This document shows positions 44,247 to 53,258 of a stretch of 64,000 nt of DNA, piece after piece. The notes beneath the pieces are model-generated. The model was not told where the DNA came from. It saw only the letters and a program-made list of their open reading frames with translations, and ran no database searches. The stretch comes from RI-106 sp964496875 (lineage in GTDB: Bacteria > Cyanobacteriota > Vampirovibrionia > Obscuribacterales > Obscuribacteraceae): the NCBI GenBank assembly GCA_964496875.1, contig CAZCBH010000003.1, positions 109,688-173,687 of the forward strand, given 5' to 3'. The position numbers were made by a program, and so were the translations under genes. Each line of letters opens with the position of its first letter. Positions within the stretch are counted from its first letter, which is position 1.

Positions 44247-44402
44247 ATGTTCGGATCGATTTTCAGATCAATGTNNNNNNNNNNNNNNNNNNNNNNNNNN
44301 NNNNNNNNNNNNNNNNNNNNNNNNNNNNNNNNNNNNNNNNNNNNNNNNNNNNNNNNNNNNNNNNNNNNNNNNNNATGTTCGGATCGATTTTCAGATCAAT
44401 GT
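44247..44402 (+). repeat. 24-base tandem repeat interrupted by the gap
   Basis: The same 28 bases stand on each side of the N run (44247-44274 and 44375-44402). They begin ATGTTCGGATCGATTTTCAG and consist of one 24-base unit plus the first four bases of the next. A degenerate further unit starting ATGTCCGGATCAAT follows at 44399. This is a tandem array of 24-base units, broken by the assembler. Confidence 0.85.
44275..44374. other. Assembly gap (100 N)
   Basis: Exactly 100 unknown bases, the usual scaffolding placeholder; true length unknown. Confidence 0.99.
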
Positions 44403-44551
44403 CCGGATCAATATCATCAAGTTAATATTGTCGGGTCTACACGGATCCTCCTCGGCAGAAACCTCGGAAAAGATTCGGATCTAAGCACTGGACCGGTTAT
44501 ATTAACAGTCGGCAGGCAAAATATTACCACAGCATAGGAAATAGAGATTCC

Positions 44552-45931
44552 ATGGGGAAAACGCTATCCCTGAAAGCAGACTGGCTCTTGCCGGTCACCG
44601 GTCCTCCTGTTAAAAACGGGGAGTTACTGATTGCCGACGGGAAGATAACAGCATGCCGCTCCCGGGGAAAGATTAAGAGTTCTTCAGGGACCATTGTTAT
44701 TCCAGGCTTGATCAACTTACACAGTCACCTCGATTATTCCGAGGCTCCGTTTCTGAAAAACGCACCACTTTTCGATTGGATCGAAAGCCTGGTAGCTACC
44801 ACCCGCAAATGGAGCAGGGAAGATTTCGAGCGTTCGGCAGCAAAAGGAGCAAAGGAAGCCATTCTCAGTGGAACAACTTTTCTGGTAGACAGCTCTTACA
44901 CCGGTCAGAGTGCCCTGGCTATGCAGCGGGTCGGTCTCAAAGGCATTGTCGGACTCGAACTTTTCGGAGTGGACGAAGCCTCTGCCTCGCAGGTTTTCGC
45001 GCACTGGCTAAAGCGCCTGGAAGACCTGGAACAGGAACTGCAAAAATTGCAAGAGCTATCCGGATCAACCAGGAGCTCAGGCGCCTTACCTATCGAGTTG
45101 ACGATATCGCCACACTCACTATATACAGTATCACCGGAATTATTCCGCCTGGCCATTACCTGGGCGAAAGAACGACAAAAATTCGTTCTCACTCATCTGG
45201 CCGAATCTCCGCAAGAACTCGCCTGGACGGATACCGGTCACAGCCGCCTGGACAGCTACTTGAGAACAGTGCTGCCGGGACCAGCGGAGGAAGCAGCCAA
45301 AAGAGAGCAAATAATCGAAAAAATCTCCTGGAGAGGCCGGGGTCGAAGCCCGGTGCAGAGCCTGGAAGCCGAAGGCTGCATCAGTGATAAATTCATCGCA
45401 GCCCATTGCGTCCACCTCGGTCCGGGTGATTTGAATCTATTAACTCGCGCCGGGGTTTCTATAGCGCATTGCCCCCGGAGCAACCGCAATCTGGAAAATG
45501 GCAGAGCCCCCCTGGAACACTTTCTCGAAAAGGGACTGAAGACAGGTCTTGGTACAGATAGCCTCGCTTCCACCGAATCGCTCTCCATGCTGGATGAAGC
45601 GAAAGCACTGGTGCAGCTTCTGACCGAAGCGGGCATCTTTGCAAGAACCGAAGCGCTGGAGCTGGCACTCAGACTGATAACTATTGATGCGGCATGTGCA
45701 GTCGGTGCAGCAGATCGAATAGGCTCTCTTGCGCCCGGTAAGCTTGCCGACCTGGTCGTTCTGGAACGCTCTCTTGAAGACGGAGAGGATGACAACCAGG
45801 AAGCAGATGGGGACAAAGTTCTAGACGCTCTTTTTAAAGGGGCTTACCGGGTCAGGGATGTCTATGTGGAAGGCCGGACTGTTGTCAAAAACGGTACCCT
45901 CGAGAATCTGGCGCAAAAAGTGGCAGGCTGA
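44552..45931 (+). CDS. Amidohydrolase, SAH/MTA-deaminase-like
   Basis: The 459-residue protein is a metal-dependent amidohydrolase of the adenosine/cytosine/aminofutalosine deaminase group. The metal ligands are visible: HSHLDY near 58, THLAES near 215, AHCVHL near 290 and the Asp of GLGTDSLAST near 340. The HLAES glutamate is typical of aminopurine deaminases, so S-adenosylhomocysteine, methylthioadenosine or aminofutalosine are possible substrates. The N- and C-terminal beta parts that frame the barrel are present. Neighbours do not settle the substrate. Confidence 0.8.
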   Translation: MGKTLSLKADWLLPVTGPPVKNGELLIADGKITACRSRGKIKSSSGTIVIPGLINLHSHLDYSEAPFLKNAPLFDWIESLVATTRKWSREDFERSAAKGAKEAILSGTTFLVDSSYTGQSALAMQRVGLKGIVGLELFGVDEASASQVFAHWLKRLEDLEQELQKLQELSGSTRSSGALPIELTISPHSLYTVSPELFRLAITWAKERQKFVLTHLAESPQELAWTDTGHSRLDSYLRTVLPGPAEEAAKREQIIEKISWRGRGRSPVQSLEAEGCISDKFIAAHCVHLGPGDLNLLTRAGVSIAHCPRSNRNLENGRAPLEHFLEKGLKTGLGTDSLASTESLSMLDEAKALVQLLTEAGIFARTEALELALRLITIDAACAVGAADRIGSLAPGKLADLVVLERSLEDGEDDNQEADGDKVLDALFKGAYRVRDVYVEGRTVVKNGTLENLAQKVAG

Positions 45932-46032
45932 CCGGGGTTTCATTTATACTAGTTTCGACTTACCCGGCAGCGGGAAAAGAAGCAATAGAACCTAGTCATT
46001 TCCAAATTTTCTAAGGAAGGGTAGATACACCA

Positions 46033-46737
46033 ATGGGCGGGGTCGGAAGAACTGATCACATCTGTAGCGGTAGGACCTGCATGTTTTGCAGAGTTCTCGA
46101 CAACCCAAACCAGGCTAAAGCAGCCGGGGCCAGGTCTTTCATGGACAGCCAGGTTATAGAGCGGGTCAAAGAACTGGAGCAGCGATCATTGCTGACTTCC
46201 ACCGAACAGAGCCTCGCTGCGGTCAAGGGCGAAGAGATAGAGCGCCTGGCGCTTCTCGACAGCCTCACCGACCTTTACAACCACAGAACTTTCACCAAAG
46301 AGATCAAAGACGAACTGAAGCGGGCAAAGCGCTATAAAAGACCGGTAGCTCTATGCATGGTCGCAATCGATGGCTTCAAGGACGTGGTCAAACAATATGG
46401 AGCCCTCACTTCCGATGCCGTCATCAAAGTGGTGGCAGATGTTTTGAAAGGCGCAATCCGAGACGTCGATATTCCGGCTCGTTACAGCGCCGAAGAGTTT
46501 GCACTGATTTTCCCGGAGACCAACGCTTCCGGGGCGGCCATAGTCGCAGAGAGAATCAGACAGAGGGTGGCGACCCAGTCAATCACGCACAATTGGCACA
46601 ATCTCAAAGTAACAGCCAGTGTCGGTCTGGCTGCGTTTCCAGCCCACGCCCGCGAGCACGACGAACTGATTGAAAAGGGCATTCGCGCTCTGGAAATTGC
46701 CATGCAAAAGGGCGGGGATAGAGTCTCTACTGCCTGA
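46033..46737 (+). CDS. Degenerate GGDEF-domain protein with N-terminal cysteines
   Basis: The 234-residue protein has a diguanylate-cyclase-like domain (about 75-230) introduced by LDSLTDLYNHRTF. The active loop is SAEEF (in RYSAEEFALIF) where an active enzyme has GGDEF or GGEEF, so the second glycine is lost and c-di-GMP synthesis is doubtful. The N-terminus carries Cys11, Cys16 and Cys19 (CSGRTCMFC), a possible metal or redox site. A helix (about 35-70) joins the two. AAGGAAGGG precedes the ATG. A related protein is encoded at 54418-55119. Confidence 0.82.
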   Translation: MGGVGRTDHICSGRTCMFCRVLDNPNQAKAAGARSFMDSQVIERVKELEQRSLLTSTEQSLAAVKGEEIERLALLDSLTDLYNHRTFTKEIKDELKRAKRYKRPVALCMVAIDGFKDVVKQYGALTSDAVIKVVADVLKGAIRDVDIPARYSAEEFALIFPETNASGAAIVAERIRQRVATQSITHNWHNLKVTASVGLAAFPAHAREHDELIEKGIRALEIAMQKGGDRVSTA

Positions 46738-46985
46738 CTTCTCAATTAAAAAAAGAAAAGCGGATTTTTTCCTAGACCCGCCTTGCCGAATCGCTATCGA
46801 ACACACCGCGACCGCATAGCTTTTTGACCGCAATTCAATATATGCGGCTGGTTCTGATTTTACTAAAATGAGTCAAAATGACCCGAGATGAAAGGGATTT
46901 AGGCCACATCCTTTACCATTACCTGTGTTCTGCGCTTGCACGGGTTAGAATGAGCTTCTGAAAAATACAGAGGTTATTCATAGTC

Positions 46986-48581
46986 ATGGCGGGGAACTGG
47001 CAAATTATGTCCTGGATAAGTGGGCTTTTCAAAGATTGGAAGCCGCTTGCCGTAGTAGGAGTTTTGATCTGGTCCTTGACCACACTCTTTCAGGTCCGCT
47101 CCAAATCTGCGGTCGATGACTGGATTTATCTATCCAAGCTGCCTCCTCAAGAGCTCAGCATCACCGTGCAACAGAGAATGATCACCAATCCTCGCTTCAA
47201 AGAGATGAACGACTACGCCCGGGAAGACTTGCAGAAGTCCATTTATGACAAAGCCCTGACCGGAAATACCCTGCAAAAAATCACCGACTTCAAAATGCCC
47301 TTCGGCAGCAAGAAGGTCTATACCGTCTTTACCAACCTGAGACTGGGTCTGGATTTAAGAGGGGGCTCCCAGCTTCTTCTGCGGGCAGACCCTTCTCCTC
47401 TGGTGCCGGAGATAACACCGGAAGTGATGCGCGGCGTCGAAACCGTTATCAACAACCGGATCAACAGCCTCGGCGTGTCAGAGACAATTGTCCAGCGAGC
47501 CGGTCGTGATCGACTGATTGTAGAGATGCCCGGTATCAAAGACCCCCAGCAGGCTAAAGATAGAATCGGTACCACCGCCATGCTCGAATTCAAAGAGCTA
47601 GCCTATACCGAAGAAGGCATGCCGGTTTTCGACGAAGAAGGCAAGCCGGTCTGGAAAGATGTCGGTTTGACCGGTGCCGATTTCAAAAGAGCGCAGGCAA
47701 CTCCGATGGTGGGCGGTGGCACATGGAAGGTCGGCTTCGAGTTCAAGCCGGAAGGCGCCAAGAAATTCGGCCAGCTGACCAAGCGCCTGGTCGGCAAACA
47801 GATAGGTATTTTTCTCGATGGAGAGCCCACCGACCGCGGTGCCGACGGCAGACCGCTGCCTTTCAGGGAGTATCGCGGGGTCAATGTACGTGAGCCCATT
47901 ACCGGAGGCACCGGTGAAATAACCGGCAGCTTCACCAAAGAGCAGGCTGTGGATCTATCATTGAAACTCAATGCCGGCGCCCTTCCTGTACCGGTGAGCA
48001 TTCTCGAAGAGAGAACCGTGGGTGCGACCCTTGGTCAGGATTCAATCAACAAAAGTCTTGTAGCCGGTTTGATCGGCATAGCCACAGTGATGGTCTTCAT
48101 GGTTATCGTCTACGGCTGGAGCGGACTTGTGGCGGACATCGCCCTGATTCTCTACACCATAGCCACCCTGGCGATATTCCAGGCGATACCAGTGACTCTG
48201 ACACTGGCCGGTATTGCAGGCTTCATCCTCTCGGTCGGTATGGCGGTGGATGCGAACATTCTGATCTTCGAAAGAACGAAAGAAGAGCTGACATCGGGCC
48301 GCTCATTGCACTCGGCGATTGAAATAGGCTTCAGCAAAGCATTCTCGGCGATTCTCGACAGCAACGCCAACAGCCTTATCGCCTGCGCTGTTTTGATGAT
48401 GTTCGGAACCTCTATCGTCAAAGGTTTCGCCGTAACCCTTGCCATCGGTGTGGCGGTTTCAATGTTCACTGCGATTTCAGCCACCAGAACCATGTTGCAT
48501 CTGGTACCGAGACAACTTGGTCTCTTCGGACACAAATATGACCGCAAAGGATCCAGGCTCAAGAGCAAGGAGGCAGTGTGA
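46986..48581 (+). CDS. secD: Protein translocase subunit SecD
   Basis: SecD, with SecF, uses the proton gradient to pull proteins through SecYEG. The 531-residue protein has a membrane helix near the start, the large outside P1 domain with GLDLRGGSQLLLRAD, and a C-terminal six-helix part with VGATLGQDSINKSL and the proton-relay AVDANILIFERTKEEL. The stop overlaps the secF start as GTGA. Confidence 0.96.
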   Translation: MAGNWQIMSWISGLFKDWKPLAVVGVLIWSLTTLFQVRSKSAVDDWIYLSKLPPQELSITVQQRMITNPRFKEMNDYAREDLQKSIYDKALTGNTLQKITDFKMPFGSKKVYTVFTNLRLGLDLRGGSQLLLRADPSPLVPEITPEVMRGVETVINNRINSLGVSETIVQRAGRDRLIVEMPGIKDPQQAKDRIGTTAMLEFKELAYTEEGMPVFDEEGKPVWKDVGLTGADFKRAQATPMVGGGTWKVGFEFKPEGAKKFGQLTKRLVGKQIGIFLDGEPTDRGADGRPLPFREYRGVNVREPITGGTGEITGSFTKEQAVDLSLKLNAGALPVPVSILEERTVGATLGQDSINKSLVAGLIGIATVMVFMVIVYGWSGLVADIALILYTIATLAIFQAIPVTLTLAGIAGFILSVGMAVDANILIFERTKEELTSGRSLHSAIEIGFSKAFSAILDSNANSLIACAVLMMFGTSIVKGFAVTLAIGVAVSMFTAISATRTMLHLVPRQLGLFGHKYDRKGSRLKSKEAV

Positions 48582-49543
48582 AAGGTATTAATGTTGACAT
48601 AGTCAAATACCGCAAGTGGTGGTTCGGTATTTCGCTCCTGCTGACGCTTCCTGGTCTGGTCGGAATCATCTGGTCCTGTGCCGTTTTCGGATCGCCGTTG
48701 AAACCCGGCATCGATTTTACCGGAGGCTCCATTTTGCAGTACCAGTTCGACAAACCGGTCGAGCTCGATAAAGTCAGAAACGTCCTGGAAGAGACCGGAC
48801 TTACCGGCTCTCAGGTGCAGCAAGCCTTCATCTCCGGAGAAGAGGTGATTGTCATGCGCACCAAAGCGCTCGATGATGAGAAACAGAAACGCGGTCTGGA
48901 CGAAACGCTGACAAAAGAGATAGGACACTTCAAGCCGCTTTCGGTGGACAAGGTCACGGCAACGATTGGACCAGAGCTGCTCACTAACGGACTTATTGCT
49001 CTTTTCCTCACCCTGGGTATGATGATCGCCTATATCTCATGGCGCTATATGTTCGACTATGCGTTCTGTGCCATCGTCGCCCTGTTTCACGATGTGATTG
49101 TGCTCTGCGGAATCTATGCGGTGATGGGGCTGTGGATAGGAACGGAAGTAGACAGCCTTTTCATCAGTGCTGTTCTGACAGTAATTGGATTTTCCGTGCA
49201 CGATACCATCGTCGTGTTTGATCGAATCAGAGAGAATGCCAAGTTCGTCGGTAGCAAAGTGAAGAACAAAGAGACCGGAGAGGAGCACAAAAAGACCTTT
49301 GGTGATGTGGCGAACGACAGTGTCAATCAGACCCTGACTCGTTCGATTTATACCTCTTTAACCGTGGTATTCACCCTGGCAGCGCTTTATTTCCTGGGTG
49401 GAGTGACAACCAGAGATTTCGTTCTGGCGATGCTCATCGGTGTGATTTCGGGGACCTATTCTTCTATCTTCAACGCGAGCTGCCTGCTTGTCTACTGGAG
49501 AGAAAAGAAACAGACAGCCAGGGTGCAACCGGCCAAAGCCTGA
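48578..49543 (+). CDS. secF: Protein translocase subunit SecF
   Basis: The 321-residue protein starts at GTG (overlapping secD) with a helix, then PGIDFTGGSILQYQF, the SecF counterpart of the SecD motif, and the conserved FSVHDTIVVFDRIREN region in the membrane part. Sequence and position show that it is SecF. The 29-residue KNKETGEEHKK insertion lies in the cytoplasmic loop. Confidence 0.95.
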   Translation: MKGINVDIVKYRKWWFGISLLLTLPGLVGIIWSCAVFGSPLKPGIDFTGGSILQYQFDKPVELDKVRNVLEETGLTGSQVQQAFISGEEVIVMRTKALDDEKQKRGLDETLTKEIGHFKPLSVDKVTATIGPELLTNGLIALFLTLGMMIAYISWRYMFDYAFCAIVALFHDVIVLCGIYAVMGLWIGTEVDSLFISAVLTVIGFSVHDTIVVFDRIRENAKFVGSKVKNKETGEEHKKTFGDVANDSVNQTLTRSIYTSLTVVFTLAALYFLGGVTTRDFVLAMLIGVISGTYSSIFNASCLLVYWREKKQTARVQPAKA

Positions 49544-49633
49544 TTCGACAACTTTAAATTGGATTTAGGTTTCGCTTCATTCTCGCGGCTTACAATGATA
49601 AGGTTTATCTGTACGAGTATAGGATGAAAGTCG

Positions 49634-49945
49634 ATGGCAGAAGCCGATAGTTCGAAGCAGGATCAGGACTTTTTGACAGAAGAAGAGAAGTGGGACATCC
49701 TGACCCGTCCGGAGAAGCTCGGGGAGATCCTCTTGAAACATGGAAAGCTCACAGTTAATCAGCTCGAAGATCTAATCAACGAGCAGGAGAAGAGCGGCAG
49801 ACCCCTTGGCGAAATTTTGTTGTCCAAAGGTTTGATGTCCAGGAGCGAGCTTCTGACCGCACTGGACTGGCAGCATAAAGCGGACAAAGTGATCATCGAT
49901 TCGCTGACTGAATTGATAAATAATCCGAACAAGTCAAAAGAATAG
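49634..49945 (+). CDS. Single-module GspE-N-like protein
   Basis: This 103-residue protein is one pair of the motifs seen in the four-repeat protein at 35296: KLGEILLKHGKLTVNQLEDL and PLGEILLSKGLMSRSELLTA. They form the small N-terminal fold of GspE/PilB ATPases. No ATPase domain is attached. It may be an adaptor of a pilus or secretion ATPase, or a free c-di-GMP-type binding module. It lies three bases before an SDR gene and 90 bases after secF. Confidence 0.7.
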   Translation: MAEADSSKQDQDFLTEEEKWDILTRPEKLGEILLKHGKLTVNQLEDLINEQEKSGRPLGEILLSKGLMSRSELLTALDWQHKADKVIIDSLTELINNPNKSKE

Positions 49946-49948
49946 AAG

Positions 49949-50755
49949 TTGTCGTCCCAGCCAAAATTCAAATCGAAAGTAGCTGTTGTTACAGGCGCCG
50001 GCTCCGGCATAGGGAGAGCTACCGCGTTAGCTTTTGCCAGGGAAGGAGCCTTCGTGGTGGCTGTAGATGTGAACGCTGGGGCGCTGGAATCGCTGGAAAA
50101 AGAACTCGGTCCGATCGCAGATAGCGCCCGGGGATTTCTTGCAATCGAAGGAGATATCGCCCAAGAAGAGACTGGTAAAAGGATAAAGAAACAAGCAGTC
50201 GATAAATTTGGCACAATCAGTTTTCTTTTCAACAATGCCGGTACTGAGTTTGTGGCGCCGTTACTGGAAACTTCAGTAACCGAGTGGAATCGTGTCATCG
50301 AAACAAACTTGAGAGGCACTTTCCTGGTCACGAAAGCCTGTCTCGAAGTTATGGTGAACAACCGCTTCGGCGTGGTGATTAACAACGCCTCCGATGCTGG
50401 CATACGAGGACTTAGATTGAATGCTGCATACAGCACATCAAAGGCTGGCATTGTGCATCTGACCCGGTCCATCGCCATGGACTACGCCAACCTTGGTGTA
50501 CGGTCGAATTGTATTTGTCCGGGCTGTATAAAAACCCCTTTGTGTGAAAGGTTCAACGAAGAGGTCGGCAGTCGAGAGGGTATCAGTGGTAAAGAAGCGC
50601 TGAACAAATTTGTTATGGCTAACATTCCTATGGAGCGGGTGGGTTTGCCAGAGGAAGTTGCATCTGTTGTGCTTTTTCTTGCCTCGGACCAAGCCAGTTA
50701 CATAACCGGCGCAGTGATACCAATAGACGGCGGACTAACCGCCGGAATGAACTGA
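49949..50755 (+). CDS. SDR-family NAD(P)-dependent oxidoreductase
   Basis: The 268-residue protein is a classical short-chain dehydrogenase: TGAGSGIG for the cofactor, FNNAGTE, and YSTSK with the catalytic tyrosine and lysine. The C-terminus has ITGAVIPIDGG, as in FabG-like proteins. The substrate is not apparent. It starts at TTG three bases after the previous gene, and its stop codon is part of a five-base tandem repeat. Confidence 0.88.
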   Translation: MSSQPKFKSKVAVVTGAGSGIGRATALAFAREGAFVVAVDVNAGALESLEKELGPIADSARGFLAIEGDIAQEETGKRIKKQAVDKFGTISFLFNNAGTEFVAPLLETSVTEWNRVIETNLRGTFLVTKACLEVMVNNRFGVVINNASDAGIRGLRLNAAYSTSKAGIVHLTRSIAMDYANLGVRSNCICPGCIKTPLCERFNEEVGSREGISGKEALNKFVMANIPMERVGLPEEVASVVLFLASDQASYITGAVIPIDGGLTAGMN

Positions 50756-50787
50756 ACTGAACTGAACTGAACTGAACTGAATTGAAT
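50748..50787 (+). repeat. TGAAC pentanucleotide tandem repeat
   Basis: Six perfect TGAAC units (50748-50777) are followed by two TGAAT units. The SDR stop codon is inside the second unit, and the queG gene ends five bases beyond the tract on the other strand. Confidence 0.95.
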
Positions 50788-50791
50788 GATC

Positions 50792-51991
50792 TCAACCAAG
50801 CAGATCTAGATAGTTCCGCAAACATTCCTTTAAGTCCGGCTTCTCTTCTCTATTTTCAAGACTACTCAAGCGCGACACATCGCCGGAGCGAAAAACCGCC
50901 CAAGCTGCATGCTCCCGAAGCATTTCATCATCCGTGCGGCAAGCAAAATCAAATACCGATTGCTTGACTGATTCGACTTCAGAAGAAGTAACTCCCTGCC
51001 AGCGCGAGGACCCATTCACAATCTCAGCAAACTGATTACCGAGGACCACCAAGGCATTTCGAATAATGCCTCGCCTTCCGGGACGCCTAAGCGCAGTTGT
51101 GCCGAATTTCTTCTGAAACACCTCCTCGCTACCTATCGCCAGTGTCTCGACTAGGTCAAGATAATGTCCAGCCCCTGACTGAGGTTCAAATTCAACCCAG
51201 GGTGTCCTGACAGGTCGCTGGTTGTATGGACATACTTCCTGACAGACGTCACACCCGAATACCCAGTCCCCCATTCTTTCCCGCAGTTCAAGTGGGATAC
51301 CGTCTCGATTTTCAATCGTCAAATATGAAATACAGCGATTCGAATCGACAACGCCCGGTTCTACTATGGCTTCAGTGGGGCAGTCGACACCACATCTAAA
51401 ACACTTTCCGCAAGTTCCCTGATAAGGACCATCAGCATCCAACTCAATATCGAGGAAAAGTTCTCCGATAAAAGAATAGGAGCCTGCAAGTTCAGGCATT
51501 ATCAAAAGAGAATTCTTGCCTATGAATCCCAGTCCATGGCGATCTGCGTATGCTTGTTCGAAGAATGGATAGCTGTCGATAAAAGGCTTTCCAAGAACTG
51601 AACAATTCAACTCGACCGCGATTTTGTCCCTCAACTCTCTCATCTTTCGGCGAAAGACGGCATGATAATCCAGACCCACGGCATAACCAGCAACAGCTCC
51701 CTGGAATGGCTCGATTGCAGGTCGCTCAGAATAATAGCTAACCGAAGCCAGAACTGCCGATTTGCTTCCCTCAAAAAAATATCCGGGCTGCATTCTGCGG
51801 CTGAGGTTCTTTTGCATATAGCTCATAGAAGCTGCAAAACCATTTTCAATCCAAGATAGATATCGGTCTTCTTGATCCTTGAGCGGTTGCATACTACCAA
51901 TGGCGACATGATGAAAACCCAGCTCATGTGCGATTTCTATTACTACTGACTTCTTGTTAATAGTCACAATACCTGGAATTTCAGCTAGCAC
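50792..51991 (-). CDS. queG: Epoxyqueuosine reductase
   Basis: QueG performs the last step of queuosine synthesis in tRNA, reducing epoxyqueuosine with a cobalamin cofactor and two [4Fe-4S] clusters. In 399 residues it has the two cluster motifs CGKCFRCGVDCP and GCDVCQEVCPYN and the family's N-terminal region (SYYSERPAI). The first codon is GTG at 51991. Its 3' end faces the SDR gene across the short repeat. The pathway partner queA lies 1.3 kb away on the other strand. Confidence 0.95.
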   Translation of the reverse strand: MLAEIPGIVTINKKSVVIEIAHELGFHHVAIGSMQPLKDQEDRYLSWIENGFAASMSYMQKNLSRRMQPGYFFEGSKSAVLASVSYYSERPAIEPFQGAVAGYAVGLDYHAVFRRKMRELRDKIAVELNCSVLGKPFIDSYPFFEQAYADRHGLGFIGKNSLLIMPELAGSYSFIGELFLDIELDADGPYQGTCGKCFRCGVDCPTEAIVEPGVVDSNRCISYLTIENRDGIPLELRERMGDWVFGCDVCQEVCPYNQRPVRTPWVEFEPQSGAGHYLDLVETLAIGSEEVFQKKFGTTALRRPGRRGIIRNALVVLGNQFAEIVNGSSRWQGVTSSEVESVKQSVFDFACRTDDEMLREHAAWAVFRSGDVSRLSSLENREEKPDLKECLRNYLDLLG

Positions 51992-52123
51992 TTCTCGACC
52001 CGGAATTTAAACTGTTAACACTTTAAATTTCAAGGCGATAGTAAAAATTTTTCCTGCAAAATTGAACTAAACCTCCCCTTACTTCGTAGAAACAATGGAA
52101 GAGGAAAAGGAGGCCAGCCGCTC

Positions 52124-53191
52124 ATGAACCGCAAACCCTCAGAATTTAAAAATGATGAGACTGAAAAAAATCTTTTATCCGTGTGGAATGCATTTGAGAA
52201 AGAATTTCCCACAGATGATCAATGCTGGCAAGAGATATACAGCCGCCTGCAGCGCATCGGCTGCCATGAATGCGGCTCTGAGAAATTGAGTGCGACAAGC
52301 AACTGCAGGACCATGCGCTGCAATAACTGCAGTAGCTTTGTCTGGATAACCGCAGGAACTTTTTTCAACCGAATAAGAAAACCCAGAGCATGGTTAGCAG
52401 CACTCTATCTCCTGGAAGAAGGAATCTCTATTAGCGCCCACAGATTTCATCAACTGGTAGATATCAGCGCGACAGGCGCTGCTCAAATCTTCAAGAAGAT
52501 CTCTCTTGTAATCTCCAATCTAGCTCTAATTCCGAAAGACTACAGCGAAATCGAATCTCCTGGATTTGCCCCCGTGCTTGTGAGAAGGAGCAAAGAGACT
52601 GACGCCTGGCAGCATCCCTCTATCTTCGAAAGAACTTCTATCGATTCCCGGATGATATCTCCGAAAATGCCCTTCGCTGACTGCAATGCGAAAAACGTAT
52701 TCGATACATTCCTGACGACCAATTCACAACTTGCTATATATCACTACCTTGCTGAAAGCTCTGCCGATTCGGCACGCTCGGCTCACATAGACGAACTTTG
52801 TGCTCACATCGGTCTCACTGCCGGAGATGCAAGCGCCGCTATAACGTTTATGGAAATTGAGGGAATACTAGAAAGACTGCCCGGAGAGCGATTCAGAATC
52901 AAAACTGCAACCTCCATCGGGCCCAGACTAAACAATCAAAATCGTGGCAGCGGGAGAAACGACGCTAACCCGCACGCTCCTTCTCGGTTCATAGAATACA
53001 CAAAAGCAATCTTTCATGGAATCAGCCGCAGATATCTGCAACTCTATCTAATTCTATTCTGGATCAGATTGGATAGGAAACGCTGGTCAAAAGGCAAATT
53101 AAGGAACATCTGCATAAACTCACCATTTATTCACGATGAAGAGCTCAATAGCTTCGTATCTCCATTCATGGTAACAATCGTAAACGAATAA
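52124..53191 (+). CDS. IS1595-transposase-derived protein with a winged-helix domain
   Basis: The 355-residue protein starts like an IS1595-family transposase: a zinc ribbon with Cys47, Cys50, Cys66 and Cys69 and the WITAGTFFNRIRKP segment, then a helix-turn-helix (about 85-125). The C-terminus (about 290-335, IFHGISRRYLQLYLILFW) resembles the end of the same transposases. The middle, where the DDE catalytic core should be, has instead a stretch without DDE motifs and, at about 203-260, a winged helix like that at the end of DprA (IDELCAHIGLTAGDASAAIT, ILERLPGERFRI). No terminal inverted repeats were found around it. It is probably a retired transposase used as a DNA-binding protein. Confidence 0.6.
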   Translation: MNRKPSEFKNDETEKNLLSVWNAFEKEFPTDDQCWQEIYSRLQRIGCHECGSEKLSATSNCRTMRCNNCSSFVWITAGTFFNRIRKPRAWLAALYLLEEGISISAHRFHQLVDISATGAAQIFKKISLVISNLALIPKDYSEIESPGFAPVLVRRSKETDAWQHPSIFERTSIDSRMISPKMPFADCNAKNVFDTFLTTNSQLAIYHYLAESSADSARSAHIDELCAHIGLTAGDASAAITFMEIEGILERLPGERFRIKTATSIGPRLNNQNRGSGRNDANPHAPSRFIEYTKAIFHGISRRYLQLYLILFWIRLDRKRWSKGKLRNICINSPFIHDEELNSFVSPFMVTIVNE

Positions 53192-53258
53192 GCTTTCAAA
53201 ACCGTTCTGAATAGTAGCCTTTACTGTATATTCACTTCCTCGGCTAAGAACAGAAACA

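Larger units (their letters stand above)
44223..44551. other. Intergenic region with tandem repeat and assembly gap
   Basis: The region between yceD and the amidohydrolase holds the gap, its repeated flanks, and about 150 bases of ordinary sequence before the next start (GATC-rich; AGGAAATAGAG before the ATG at 44552). No gene is supported; a frame through the N run is meaningless. Confidence 0.6.

Noticed and set aside
44247..44402. CRISPR-like direct repeats around the gap
   Set aside because: The 28-base copies have no spacers between them: the next unit starts directly, with a period of 24, so this is a simple tandem repeat.
44184..44537. Reading frames passing through the N run
   Set aside because: They exist only because N was translated as unknown; nothing supports them.
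46738..46985. Terminator or small RNA between the GGDEF-like gene and secD
   Set aside because: A-rich and T-rich runs are present at 46745-46772 but do not form a stable GC stem.
51992..52123. preQ1 riboswitch between queG and the transposase-like gene
   Set aside because: No preQ1-I type hairpin with an A-rich tail is seen, and QueG and QueA act after preQ1 has been inserted.
52000..53258. Intact IS1595 insertion sequence
   Set aside because: No terminal inverted repeats or target duplications, and no DDE motif in the protein.
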